DNA of 34,657 nt, from assembly GCA_016124425.1 (NCBI GenBank), contig WGNT01000055.1, positions 1-34,657 of the forward strand, given 5' to 3'. Below are positions 22,463 through 31,901 of the stretch, piece after piece (the first letter of the stretch is position 1; each line of letters begins with the position of its first letter). Position numbers and translations under genes: made by a program. This stretch comes from Cytophagales bacterium. GTDB taxonomy: Bacteria > Bacteroidota > Bacteroidia > Cytophagales > Cyclobacteriaceae. Below the pieces are notes generated by a model. The model did no database searches. It was not told where the DNA came from and saw nothing but the letters and a program-made list of their open reading frames with translations.

Positions 22463-23008
22463 ATGAAAACCCTGTTCTTACTTGTAACATTTCTTACCGG
22501 GGTGTGGATACATCCTGCTCCTATTACGTGGAAGGCAAATAAAGAAAAATCTACGATAGCCTACACAGCCAATCATTCCCTGCATAAATGGACTGGGGAA
22601 ACCCATAACGTGAATGCGGTGATCGTAGTTAATGAAGTGGGCAATGTCATTCAGAAAGTTGCCGTAAGTGCAAATGTGGCGGATTTTGACAGCCAAAATT
22701 CCAGTAGGGATTCCCATGCGCTAGAGGTTTTGGAAGCGATTAAATACCCCAAAGTGCAGTTCGCAAGCACAGGGATTTCCCAAAAGGGGCAATCACTGAC
22801 TGTAAATGGCAACCTTATCTTCCACGGCATTACCAATCCGGTCACCTTCGATGTATATGTCGATATTGTAAAAGGGGGTATGACTGTTGAAGGGACCATA
22901 CCAGTTTCTCTAGAAGCTTTTAAAGTAGAACGGCCAAGTTTTATGCTTATCAAAACAGACGATCTCATACAGATCAAATTTCACCTTGAGTTTTATCCGG
23001 AAAGCTAA
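22463..23008 (+). CDS. YceI-family periplasmic lipid-binding protein
   Basis: A 181-residue protein with a signal peptide (KTLFLLVTFLTGVWIHPAP). The mature part is the YceI lipocalin-like barrel: WKANKEKSTIAYTANHSLHKWTGETHNVNA, DFDSQNSSRDSHALEVLEAIKYPKVQFAS, VNGNLIFHGITNPVTFDV, and a closing IQIKFHLEF strand. YceI proteins bind long polyprenyl or fatty-acid-like molecules in the periplasm, but their physiological role is unsettled. It is 12 bp after the b561-like gene and 27 bp before the RND pump, so it belongs to the operon. Confidence 0.92.
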   Translation: MKTLFLLVTFLTGVWIHPAPITWKANKEKSTIAYTANHSLHKWTGETHNVNAVIVVNEVGNVIQKVAVSANVADFDSQNSSRDSHALEVLEAIKYPKVQFASTGISQKGQSLTVNGNLIFHGITNPVTFDVYVDIVKGGMTVEGTIPVSLEAFKVERPSFMLIKTDDLIQIKFHLEFYPES

Positions 23009-23035
23009 GAAACGAATAGTAAGCCCTACAAAATC

Positions 23036-26000
23036 ATGCTGGACAAAATCATCCGATGGAGTGTCGGAAATAAAATTATCGTCTTCCTCTTTATTTTTGG
23101 TTTGATAGGGTTTGGGACCTATTCGTTGACACAGATCCCCATTGGCGCAGTTCCCGATGTGACCAATAATCAGGTACAAGTAATTACCACCTCGAGAAAC
23201 CTTTCCACTGAAGATGTAGAAAAATACCTGACTTACCCGATTGAACTGGAAATGGGCAACCTGCCCGGAGTAAAGGAGATCCGTTCGGTTTCCAAATTCG
23301 GGTTGTCGGTTGTTACGATAGTTTTTGAGGATAAAATGGGGACCTATCTTCCCCGTCAGTTGATCGCGGAAAAGATCAAAACAGCGGAGGAAAATATTCC
23401 GACAGGTTTTGGTCAACCCTTTATGGGTCCGATATCCACAGGCCTTGGGGAGATATTCCAATACATCATCGATGTAAAACCGGGCTATGAGGCCAGGTAT
23501 AGCTTGACAGACCTGCGGACCATTCAGGATTGGGTGGTCAAACGACAATTGTCAGGGATTGCCGGTGTCGTGGAAGTCAATACCTGGGGTGGCTTTTTGA
23601 AGCAATATGAGGTGGCGGTGAGTCCCGAGCGGCTTAAGTCAATGAATATCGACCTTCTCCAGGTCTTCCAGGCACTTGAAGCAAACAACGCTATTGCGGG
23701 TGGGGGGTATATTGAAAAGACCAATGAATCGTTTTTCATACGGGCAGAAGGTCAAGTAAAGACCTTGGATGAGATCGGACTGATTGTGGTGGATAACCGC
23801 GAGGGCATTCCCATATATATAAGAGATGTGGCGAAAGTAGGTTTTGGCCATGCCAATCGGTTTGGGGCAATCACGGCAAACGGACAAGGTGAAAAAGTGC
23901 TAGGTCAGGTGATGATGCTCAAAGATGCGGACTCGAAAGCGACCATTGACAGGGTAAAGGCAAAACTTGAACTGATCTCCCCAACACTTCCAGAAGGGAT
24001 CGTGGTAAACGGCTTTTTGGATAGAAGTGAATTGATCGGACAGACTACGTTCACCATTGCGGAGAACCTGATTTTGGGTTGTTTGATCGTGGTATTTGTG
24101 GTGGTTTTGCTTTTGGGAAATTTAAGATCTGGATTGGTAATATCATCTGTCATTCCGCTTAGCTTATTTTTTGCACTATCCCTGATGTACATTTTCGGGG
24201 TGGATGCCAACTTGATGAGTCTTGGGGCCATCGACTTCGGTATCATTATCGATGGTGCGGTGATAATTGTGGAGTTTATTGCATTTCAGCTGACCGCAAA
24301 ATACAGCATGCTCTTAGGGTTATCAAAGGCTGAAACAAAGATTCAAAAAGACAAAATCGCCATAGAGAGTGCCTCCAAAATGATGCATTCGGCTGTTTTC
24401 GGACAGATTATCATTGTCATCGTATTTATTCCCATACTGTCCCTTTCGGGTGTCGAGGGGAAAATGTTTGGCCCTATGGCCAAGGTCTTCAGCTTTGCCC
24501 TTCTAGGGACAATGATATTAGGACTTACCTATGTGCCTGTCGTATCATCGCTCTTTCTCAAAGCCACTGATCCGAAAAAGCGAACCATCAGCAATAGGCT
24601 TATTGATTGGATCAATAGCCTATATCAGCCTTCAATCTCTTGGGCATTGGAAAGGAAAAAGACGGTCTTAAGCTTTGCGGCGGTCTTATTGATTGTCTCT
24701 TTCGGAATATTTTCCAGGATGGGGGCAGAATTTATTCCGACGTTGGATGAAGGGGATTTTGTGATTCAGCCCGTATTAAAAACAGGTACAACACTCAGCA
24801 ATACCATTGAAATTACGACGGAAATAGAGAAGATTTTACTTGAGTTTCCGGAGGTAGATCAGGTAGTCAGCCGTATCGGTGCTGCTGAAATCCCCACTGA
24901 CCCCATGTCTATGGAAGAAAGTGATATTATTGTAACCTTGAAATCGCCCAAGGAATGGACTACAGCATCCACTAAAGATGAATTGGCAGATGCCTTCAAA
25001 GATTCGCTATCCATCATCGCCGGTTTGGAGTTTGAGTTTACCCAGCCTATCGAAATGAGATTCAATGAGTTGATTACGGGTGTAAGGGCTGACTTAGCTA
25101 TTAAAGTATTTGGGGAGGACCTTTCAGTACTGAATCAAAAAGCACAGGAAATTGAAGCTGCTATCCGTGGGGTGGAGGGTGCTGCCGATATAATTGTGGA
25201 GAAAACAGCGGGATTACCACAGATGAAAATTAGATACAATAGAGAGAAGATCGCCAAATATGGCATCAACATTAGCACCCTTAACGATATCATCACCATG
25301 GGATTTGCCGGAAAAACAGCAGGAACGGTTTTCGAGGGAGAAAGGCAATTTGATTTGGTAACTCGATTTCCAATTGAATTCAGAAAAGACCTCGACGATA
25401 TACGGCAGGCTTCAGTTAACCTTCCCAATGGCAGTTCGCTGCCATTAAGCGAATTTGCAGAAATTTATCTTGACAAAGGCCCTGCTAAAATTTCTAGGGA
25501 TGATGCCAAAAGAAGAGTTGTCATCGGGGTCAATGTGAGAAATAGGGATTTACAATCCGTTGTAACCGATATTCAATCTATTATCCAATCCAAGGTTAAG
25601 CTTCCTGAAGGGTATTATGTGGATTATGGCGGTCAGTTTGAAAATCTTAACATGGCAAAAGCAAGGTTGTCTATTGCGGTACCGATTGCATTAGCGTTGA
25701 TATTCTTGCTCTTGTACTTTGCCCTTTCTTCGATCAAGGAGGCTCTGATGATCTATACCGCGATTCCATTCTCCGCTGTAGGCGGAATCATGTTGTTATA
25801 CATTCGGGGCATGCCATTCAGTATATCGGCCGGCGTGGGTTTTATTGCCCTTTTCGGGATTGCAGTCCTCAACGGAATTGTGCTAATTGAGCATTTTAAG
25901 GAATTACAAAAGGAGCATGTCGGTGATCTTAAATCCCTTATTTTAAGAGGAACGAAAGAGCGGCTTCGTCCAGTATTGCTGACAGCAGCTGCCGCCGCAA

Positions 26001-26173
26001 TGGGATTTTTGCCTATGGCGATTTCTACTTCTGCCGGAGCTGAAGTTCAACGTCCATTAGCCACCGTCGTTGTCGGAGGCTTGATATCTGCGACTTTGTT
26101 GACCATGATTGTGCTACCCGTACTCTACACGATGTTCCACTCAACCAAGAAAAGCCATGAAGATCACCAATAA
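23036..26173 (+). CDS. CusA/CzcA-type heavy-metal RND efflux pump
   Basis: A 1045-residue inner-membrane transporter of typical HME-RND length. Helix 1 is IIVFLFIFGLIGFGTYSLTQIPIGAVPDVTNNQVQV. The porter loop GNLPGVKEIRSVSKFGLSVVTIVFED follows. The HME proton-relay motif in helix 4 reads LGAIDFGIIIDGAVIIVEF, with an additional acidic residue compared with drug RND pumps. The second repeat has VDYGGQFENLNMAKARL and GFIALFGIAVLNGIVLIEHF. It works with the TolC-like and adaptor proteins encoded next. The metal (Cu/Ag against Zn/Co/Cd/Ni) cannot be fixed by eye. The final codons overlap the TolC-like gene by 17 nt. Confidence 0.95.
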   Translation: MLDKIIRWSVGNKIIVFLFIFGLIGFGTYSLTQIPIGAVPDVTNNQVQVITTSRNLSTEDVEKYLTYPIELEMGNLPGVKEIRSVSKFGLSVVTIVFEDKMGTYLPRQLIAEKIKTAEENIPTGFGQPFMGPISTGLGEIFQYIIDVKPGYEARYSLTDLRTIQDWVVKRQLSGIAGVVEVNTWGGFLKQYEVAVSPERLKSMNIDLLQVFQALEANNAIAGGGYIEKTNESFFIRAEGQVKTLDEIGLIVVDNREGIPIYIRDVAKVGFGHANRFGAITANGQGEKVLGQVMMLKDADSKATIDRVKAKLELISPTLPEGIVVNGFLDRSELIGQTTFTIAENLILGCLIVVFVVVLLLGNLRSGLVISSVIPLSLFFALSLMYIFGVDANLMSLGAIDFGIIIDGAVIIVEFIAFQLTAKYSMLLGLSKAETKIQKDKIAIESASKMMHSAVFGQIIIVIVFIPILSLSGVEGKMFGPMAKVFSFALLGTMILGLTYVPVVSSLFLKATDPKKRTISNRLIDWINSLYQPSISWALERKKTVLSFAAVLLIVSFGIFSRMGAEFIPTLDEGDFVIQPVLKTGTTLSNTIEITTEIEKILLEFPEVDQVVSRIGAAEIPTDPMSMEESDIIVTLKSPKEWTTASTKDELADAFKDSLSIIAGLEFEFTQPIEMRFNELITGVRADLAIKVFGEDLSVLNQKAQEIEAAIRGVEGAADIIVEKTAGLPQMKIRYNREKIAKYGINISTLNDIITMGFAGKTAGTVFEGERQFDLVTRFPIEFRKDLDDIRQASVNLPNGSSLPLSEFAEIYLDKGPAKISRDDAKRRVVIGVNVRNRDLQSVVTDIQSIIQSKVKLPEGYYVDYGGQFENLNMAKARLSIAVPIALALIFLLLYFALSSIKEALMIYTAIPFSAVGGIMLLYIRGMPFSISAGVGFIALFGIAVLNGIVLIEHFKELQKEHVGDLKSLILRGTKERLRPVLLTAAAAAMGFLPMAISTSAGAEVQRPLATVVVGGLISATLLTMIVLPVLYTMFHSTKKSHEDHQ

Positions 26174-27368
26174 CGTACCTTTTTTTCTCCTTTGGTTGTT
26201 GCTAGTCTACCCTTTGGAAGGTATTTCACAGAGAATAGCTCTTGATCTTGCGGGATCCATTGACCTCGCTCTAAAAAATAACCTAGCTCTTCAATCTGCC
26301 CACCAAAAATTAGAAGCCACACGGGCGATGATTCCGGCAGGGTTCAATTTGGACAGGACTCAAGTCTATTTTAGGCATGACCAAAATGACATTGCCGAGA
26401 ACGGTTTTTCTAATAAAGTTTTCGGAATAAGCCAAAACATTCAATTTCCAACTATCTATGGAAAACAACGGAAGGTGTTTGAGGCTATGAGTATGGTGGA
26501 ACAACAACAGTTTTACCTGACTCAAAATCAGATCATCAAGGAAGTATCACAGGCCTTTTACACCATCGTATATTTACAGAAGCTTGAGGAAAATTACATC
26601 TTTTTGGATAGTCTTTACCAGCAGTTTTCCATCGCAGCAGAGAGAAGGTATGATGTTGGTGAGACCAACTACCTGGAAAAATTAACTGCCCGAAGTAAAA
26701 TGCGGGAGCTAGCTGTCCGCCTGGCACAGACTACTGAAAGCATAAATCAGACATATGTAAAGTTGGATCAAATGATACAGTTGGGCAGGGAATTTGAAAT
26801 CCCCGACCAAGATCTTGATCCCTTGTCACCAAAGGACTGGGAAAAGGATTCCCACCCGGGCATACAGTTTTTTCAGCAATCGATAAATTGGAGATCCGAT
26901 ATGCTGTCTTTGGAAAAGCAAAGGCTACTTCCAGACCTTTATGGAGAGGTTTACCGCGGAACAAATTCGGCGCTTGGTGCAAAAATTTATCCCGGTTTTC
27001 AGGTAGGTGTTGCCATTCCGCTGTGGTTCGGAGCTCAAAAAGCTAAAATCAATTCATCGAAATTCGAACTGGCCCAAACCACCTTGGCTTCTGAAAATTA
27101 TACGTTCCAACTGGACAACAGAAAAAAGCAACTCGAAATAGAATTACAAAAATTTCAAGAGGCGATTTCCTTCTATACCGAGGAAGGACAGCAACTCAGC
27201 AAGCAATTGATAACCCAAGGCATTCAAGCATTTAAAGAAGGTGAAATCGACTTCTTTCAATACGTCCTACTGCTTGAGAACTCGAGAAATATTGAGGTCG
27301 AATACCTTGCCAATCTGCAAGGGTATAATATGACCGTTTTGGAAATCAACTACCTGATCAATCCCTGA
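26157..27368 (+). CDS. TolC-family outer-membrane efflux protein
   Basis: I choose the ATG at 26157 because a signal peptide follows at once (KITNNVPFFLLWLLLVYPLEGISQ). The frame is open 16 codons further upstream inside the pump gene. The product of ~403 residues has two coiled-coil repeats typical of TolC/OEP channels: SIDLALKNNLALQSAHQKLEA, NQIIKEVSQAFYTIVYLQKLEE and RRYDVGETNYLEKLTAR in the first half, and GFQVGVAIPLWFGAQKAKI, LEIELQKFQEAISFY and FKEGEIDFFQYVLLLENSR in the second. It is the outer-membrane exit of the tripartite system. The adaptor gene starts 3 bp after its stop. Confidence 0.93.
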   Translation: MKITNNVPFFLLWLLLVYPLEGISQRIALDLAGSIDLALKNNLALQSAHQKLEATRAMIPAGFNLDRTQVYFRHDQNDIAENGFSNKVFGISQNIQFPTIYGKQRKVFEAMSMVEQQQFYLTQNQIIKEVSQAFYTIVYLQKLEENYIFLDSLYQQFSIAAERRYDVGETNYLEKLTARSKMRELAVRLAQTTESINQTYVKLDQMIQLGREFEIPDQDLDPLSPKDWEKDSHPGIQFFQQSINWRSDMLSLEKQRLLPDLYGEVYRGTNSALGAKIYPGFQVGVAIPLWFGAQKAKINSSKFELAQTTLASENYTFQLDNRKKQLEIELQKFQEAISFYTEEGQQLSKQLITQGIQAFKEGEIDFFQYVLLLENSRNIEVEYLANLQGYNMTVLEINYLINP

Positions 27369-27371
27369 AAC

Positions 27372-28511
27372 ATGAAAAATTATTTATATATCACCTTTCT
27401 TTTGGTATTATCTTCTCAGATGTTTTCTGCATGCGGGACGGATAAAGACCAATCTATAGAAATTCCCCAAGAGAGCGAGCCCAATGAAATCATCATTACC
27501 CAAGCACAGTTTGATAAAGCACAAATGACTTGGGATTCACTTTCAGTTCATACTTTTTCGGATTTTATCCTAACCAACGGCATGGTCGATATTCCCGCAG
27601 AAGGGCGCTTTGATGTGAGTTCCTATTTTGGCGGAAATATCATTCGATTTGACTTGCTCGTAGGTCAAAAGATTCAAAAAGGACAGGTTCTCTTTACCTT
27701 GGAAAACCCAGAGTTTGTGCAGATGCAGCAGGATTATCTCGATGCGATGAGCCAGCTTTCCTACTTTAAATCGGACTATGAACGCCAACAAACGCTCAAT
27801 GCGGAAAACATCTCTTCGCAAAAGAGTTTTGCAAAGGCAGAATCCGAGTACAAAAGCACCATGGCAACTACAGAAAGCCTCCGGAAGAAACTGCAGTTGG
27901 TCAATATCTCCGCCACCGATCTGGAACCTACCAAGATCACCTCTAGGGCAAATATTTATGCGCCTATTTCTGGCTATGTTGAATCTATAAAAGTCAATCA
28001 AGGAACTTTCCTAAAACCCTCTGATATTGCGCTAACGATTATCAATAAAGAGCACCTGCATATTGAGCTCAATGTATTTGAGCAAGATGCCATTGCCTTG
28101 GAAATCGGGCAGCAGGTCACCTTTTACCTTCCGGATAATAAAAGCAGGGAGTTTGGGGGAAAAATTTTCCTTATCGGACAATCTATCAATGAAAGTCGCA
28201 TGCTAAATGTTCACGTCCATCTTGATGACGAGAAAGAGGGCAATCAGCTCGTTCCAGGTATGTTTATCGAAGCAAAAATCGCCGTTAAAAGTAGCAAAAA
28301 TACCGCATTGCCCTTTGCCTCGGTAATCAATTCCAACGAGGTGAATTATGTACTCGCTTTGGAAAAGAAAGAAAATGATCTCTACTACCTCAAAAAGACT
28401 AAAGTAGAAATAGGGCTACAGGATGATCAAATGATAGAAATTCGATTCGAAAATGATGTCTTTTCAAAAAGCGTCTTTCTTTCAAAAGGCGGATTTCAAT
28501 TGATAAAATGA
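27372..28511 (+). CDS. RND efflux periplasmic adaptor (CusB/CzcB-like lipoprotein)
   Basis: A 379-residue membrane-fusion protein. The N-terminus KNYLYITFLLVLSSQMFSAC is a lipoprotein signal with lipobox MFSAC, so it is probably anchored in a membrane by lipidated cysteine. Then come a barrel-sandwich (lipoyl) half RFDVSSYFGGNIIRFDLLVGQKIQKGQVLFTLENPE, a coiled-coil hairpin (~115-190), the second lipoyl half ANIYAPISGYVESIKVNQGTFLKP, and a beta-barrel and membrane-proximal domain. No His/Met-rich metal-binding extension is visible. The gene order pump - TolC - adaptor is common in Bacteroidota. Confidence 0.93.
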   Translation: MKNYLYITFLLVLSSQMFSACGTDKDQSIEIPQESEPNEIIITQAQFDKAQMTWDSLSVHTFSDFILTNGMVDIPAEGRFDVSSYFGGNIIRFDLLVGQKIQKGQVLFTLENPEFVQMQQDYLDAMSQLSYFKSDYERQQTLNAENISSQKSFAKAESEYKSTMATTESLRKKLQLVNISATDLEPTKITSRANIYAPISGYVESIKVNQGTFLKPSDIALTIINKEHLHIELNVFEQDAIALEIGQQVTFYLPDNKSREFGGKIFLIGQSINESRMLNVHVHLDDEKEGNQLVPGMFIEAKIAVKSSKNTALPFASVINSNEVNYVLALEKKENDLYYLKKTKVEIGLQDDQMIEIRFENDVFSKSVFLSKGGFQLIK

Positions 28512-28533
28512 CCTTAAACTAAAATTTGAAATT

Positions 28534-28884
28534 ATGAACGACGCGCATCTTCATCTCGTATTCAACCATTTTCCCATCATTATCCCCATTATCGGGTTGT
28601 TGGTCATGGTAACTGGATTTGTTTTCAAATCAGAAGTCATTAAAAAAACGGCTTTGGGATTGTTTATCCTTGGTGCTTTATTCACCCTGCCGGGGTTTGG
28701 TACAGGAGAAGATGCGGAAGAGGTTATCGAAAATCTTCCGGGTATTGAGGAAAAATACATTGAAGCCCATGAAGAAGCTGGTGAGACATTTGCCTACTTA
28801 TCATATGGGTTAGGATTTCTATCCTTACTCGGATTCGGGGCGAATTGGAAGGGAAAATCCTACTCAAATATGTCCTCTTTTTAG
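28534..28884 (+). pseudogene. Small multi-helix membrane protein with disrupted 3' end
   Basis: The open frame gives 116 residues: HLHLVFNHFPIIIPIIGLLVMVTGF, LGLFILGALFTLPGFGTGEDAEEVIENLPGIEEKYIEAHEE and a third helix, ending NWKGKSYSNMSSF at a TAG. Homologues as I remember them run to about 150 residues with a fourth helix and a tail like GGxIRHPEI. Such a tail is encoded in the same frame just after the TAG (28885-28962, with GGEIRHPEIREG). The start of a fourth helix (KILLKYVLFLG) is readable only in the -1 frame over the same bases. This points to a frameshift plus a small deletion. The shortened protein may still be made. It is the last gene of the efflux operon, 22 bp after the adaptor. 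Confidence 0.62.
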
Positions 28885-29094
28885 GAAAAGAGACCAGCAA
28901 CAGGAGGTGAAATCAGGCATCCTGAAATTCGGGAAGGATTTGCAGTGGATATAGAGGATTAAAGTCTATCTAATTAATTTAGGGATATTTGTTGATATTT
29001 TAGATTATATATGGATATTAGGATAAATTAATAAACTGAGGAGTTGCAAAAGGTTTTAATACCCAAATTTTTCCCTTTCTCTTAACTAATTTGG

Positions 29095-29116
29095 AATCAA
29101 GTTTAATAACTTGATT
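29095..29116. repeat. 22-bp perfect inverted repeat before the P-type ATPase
   Basis: AATCAAGTT (29095-29103) and AACTTGATT (29108-29116) are perfect reverse complements around TAAT. The element is 43 bp upstream of the chosen ATPase start and has no T-run. It has the size of a dimeric regulator operator, or it could form a 5'-UTR hairpin. Confidence 0.6.
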
Positions 29117-29159
29117 GGGGAAAAAGGTAACCTGGGTTTTTAATCGATTTTCAAAAAAT

Positions 29160-31658
29160 ATGGATTATCAAGGCCTAAGTGATCAGGAGGTAGCCGAGAG
29201 TAAACTGGCTTTTGGAGCCAACGAGACAGAGAATAGGACAAAAAGCACTATTTGGTTAGCCCTTTTGAACGTCATACTTGAACCCCTGTTTATCATCTTG
29301 GTGTTTGCTGCGATTATCTATTTTTTATTGGGAGAATCTACTGAGGGAATAATAATGCTGGTCGCATTGGGCTTGGTTTCTGGTATCTCCCTGTTTCAAG
29401 AAAACAAAAGCCGTAGCGCTGTTAACGCACTCAAGCTATTGTCCAGTCCCCAAGCAAAAGTATTTCGAAACGGAGAAGTAGTCAGTCTTCCCACTGAGGA
29501 GATCGTCATGAACGATTTGATTCTAGTAGAGGACGGAAACCTCATCCCAGCTGACGGGAAAATTGTGGAGGCACACGACTTTTCAGTGAATGAAAGTATT
29601 TTGACGGGGGAGTCACTCGCTGTGTTTAAAGACACTACTTCAGAGAGACCGCTAATTTATCAGGGAACGATGGTCGATACCGGCAGTTGTGTCGCTGAAG
29701 TCTGCGCAATCGGTGGAAATACCGCACTGGGAAAAGTCGGAGCTAGTATCGGGAAAGTGGTCCAAACAAAAACCCCCTTGCAAATCCAGATTAAACGCTT
29801 TGTCCGGTCGATGGTCATCGTTGGTGCTATCGCGTTTTTGATGGTATGGGTCATCAATTACCTGATTTCGAGAGATCTGTTAAATGCGCTTCTACAGGGT
29901 TTGACATTGGCCATGTCTGTTTTGCCTGAGGAAATTCCCGTTGCATTTAGCACATTTATGGCCCTTGGAGCCTATCACCTGTACAAGAAGAAAATAATCA
30001 GTAGAAGCCCCTATACGGTAGAGACACTGGGAGCTGCTACGGTCATTTGTACCGACAAAACAGGCACCCTGACAGAAAACAAAATGGAACTAAGGGCCAT
30101 CTTCGAGCATAGAACAGGTAGGACAGTCGATCTTACCAAGTCTAGTCCCGTTTTTTCTCCGGTGTTGGAATATGGCCTTTGGGCCTCTGAAATATTGCCT
30201 TTTGATCCAATGGAGAAATCCATCCATCATTTTTATGCAATGTTAGCGGCAGTAGATGAGCGAGCTGGAGCGAAAATGATCCATGAGTATCCGCTAGCAG
30301 GCACTCCGCCTATAATGACACATGTCTTTAAGAAGCAAAATGGCCAAACTGTCATTGCGGTCAAGGGAAGTGTTGAGGGCGTTTTGAATCAGACTAAGCT
30401 TAACAGCGAGGAAAAGGCCCTTCTTTTTAAAAAGGTAAATGAATTTTCGTCACAAGGCTACCGAATTTTGGGAGTTGGAAAGGCTTCAGCCGTACATGAA
30501 AAATTGCCCGAATCTCAGTCCGAGCTTACATATGAATTTTTGGGCTTATTGGCATTTTATGATCCACCAAAAGCAAATATCTCCACCGTGTTGAATGCAT
30601 TTTATGAGGCGGGGATTGACGTAAAGGTGATTACCGGAGATTATGCAAAGACTGCTGTAGCCATCGCAAATCAGGTGGGATTAAAAACAAAAGGCCATGT
30701 AGTAACAGGTGATTCAGTAATGGCCCTTAGCCAGGAGGAACTTGTACGGGAAGTCAAAGATGTTTCCATTTTTGCAAGGATGTTTCCCGAAGCGAAATTA
30801 AGGGTGGTCGAGGCCCTTAAAGCAAACGGTGAGATCGTCGCTATGACAGGTGACGGGGTAAACGATGCCCCAGCACTTAAATCCGCCCATATTGGAATAG
30901 CGATGGGGCAACGGGGAAGCGAAGTCGCAAAAATGGCAGCTGATCTTGTGCTTATGGATGATGACTTGTCACACATGCCTGAGGCAATCGCCTTGGGTCG
31001 GAGGATTTATGAAAACCTGAAAAAGGCGATACGGTATATCATTTCAATCCACATCCCCATTATTCTGATTGTGCTGCTGCCGCTTGTATTGGGTTGGGAC
31101 CTCATCAATCTATTTTCTCCAATCCACGTGATTTTTCTGGAGTTGATCATGGGCCCTACCTGCTCGATTGTCTTTGAGAATGAACCCTTAGAAGCTAACT
31201 CCATGCAGCAGCCTCCCCGCAAAATGTCCGATAGCTTTTTTTCATTTAAGGAGCTGTCACTTTCTGTTGTTCAGGGTATTGCCATAACCGTTGTATGCCT
31301 AAGTCTTGGATATGTACTTATGCAGCAAGGAGAGTCTGATGAAACTGTACGGACAGTGGTGTTCACCACGTTGGTTTTTTGTAATCTCTTTTTGACCCTA
31401 GCAAACCGTTCGTTCTACTACTCCGTTCTACAAACAATACGTTATCCGAATAAGCTTATGCCACTAATATTGGGAGCATCATTGGTCGTGCTAGTCATCG
31501 CGCTTCTAGTGGCGCCAGTGAGGGCTGTTTTTGAGTTTGAAACCATCCCGTTTGAACTCATTGTATACGCGCTCTTGGCTGCTTTTGCAGGCGTTTTCTG
31601 GCTGGAAATCCTAAAATATTGGCGGAGAAGAACCTCCCAAGATACTACAGCGCATTGA
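29160..31658 (+). CDS. P-type cation-transporting ATPase (P2-like, non-CPx)
   Basis: I start at the ATG at 29160 (DYQGLSDQEVAESKLAFGANE, the usual P2 N-terminus). The open frame reaches back to a TTG at 29115 inside the inverted repeat. The product has about 832 residues. The actuator loop TGES is near residue 149. The fourth helix has VLPEEIPVAF near 255, where heavy-metal pumps have CPC. The phosphorylation site CTDKTGTLTEN is near 298 and the hinge MTGDGVNDAP near 563. Six to ten membrane helices and a C-terminal cation-ATPase domain follow. Absence of CPx and of an N-terminal metal-binding domain argues for a Ca, Mn or alkali-type cation rather than Cu/Zn/Cd. Substrate unproven. Confidence 0.9.
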   Translation: MDYQGLSDQEVAESKLAFGANETENRTKSTIWLALLNVILEPLFIILVFAAIIYFLLGESTEGIIMLVALGLVSGISLFQENKSRSAVNALKLLSSPQAKVFRNGEVVSLPTEEIVMNDLILVEDGNLIPADGKIVEAHDFSVNESILTGESLAVFKDTTSERPLIYQGTMVDTGSCVAEVCAIGGNTALGKVGASIGKVVQTKTPLQIQIKRFVRSMVIVGAIAFLMVWVINYLISRDLLNALLQGLTLAMSVLPEEIPVAFSTFMALGAYHLYKKKIISRSPYTVETLGAATVICTDKTGTLTENKMELRAIFEHRTGRTVDLTKSSPVFSPVLEYGLWASEILPFDPMEKSIHHFYAMLAAVDERAGAKMIHEYPLAGTPPIMTHVFKKQNGQTVIAVKGSVEGVLNQTKLNSEEKALLFKKVNEFSSQGYRILGVGKASAVHEKLPESQSELTYEFLGLLAFYDPPKANISTVLNAFYEAGIDVKVITGDYAKTAVAIANQVGLKTKGHVVTGDSVMALSQEELVREVKDVSIFARMFPEAKLRVVEALKANGEIVAMTGDGVNDAPALKSAHIGIAMGQRGSEVAKMAADLVLMDDDLSHMPEAIALGRRIYENLKKAIRYIISIHIPIILIVLLPLVLGWDLINLFSPIHVIFLELIMGPTCSIVFENEPLEANSMQQPPRKMSDSFFSFKELSLSVVQGIAITVVCLSLGYVLMQQGESDETVRTVVFTTLVFCNLFLTLANRSFYYSVLQTIRYPNKLMPLILGASLVVLVIALLVAPVRAVFEFETIPFELIVYALLAAFAGVFWLEILKYWRRRTSQDTTAH

Positions 31659-31901
31659 AAAAGGCGCCAAAATTTATTGGTTAAGAGCGTTTACTTTACT
31701 CAGGTAAGCATTTTCTGGTAACAAAAATCAGGTTGGAAATGATCTTTGGTAACTCCATAGGTAAGCCTGGAAACACACCCGCATCATTCACGCAAAATGG
31801 TTGGATAGGAGAGATTTAGTCTTCGGAAGGTAGCGCAGGCGCTGATAAGCACCGTTTGTTGGTGTTATATCATACCGGAATAGCTGCCAATTTCATCAAT
31901 C

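Noticed and set aside
26109-26156. Upstream start for the TolC-like protein within the pump gene
   Set aside because: The signal peptide begins at the ATG at 26157; the extension has no export character.
29115-29159. TTG start for the P-type ATPase
   Set aside because: It lies in the inverted repeat, and the ATG at 29160 matches the normal P2-ATPase N-terminus.
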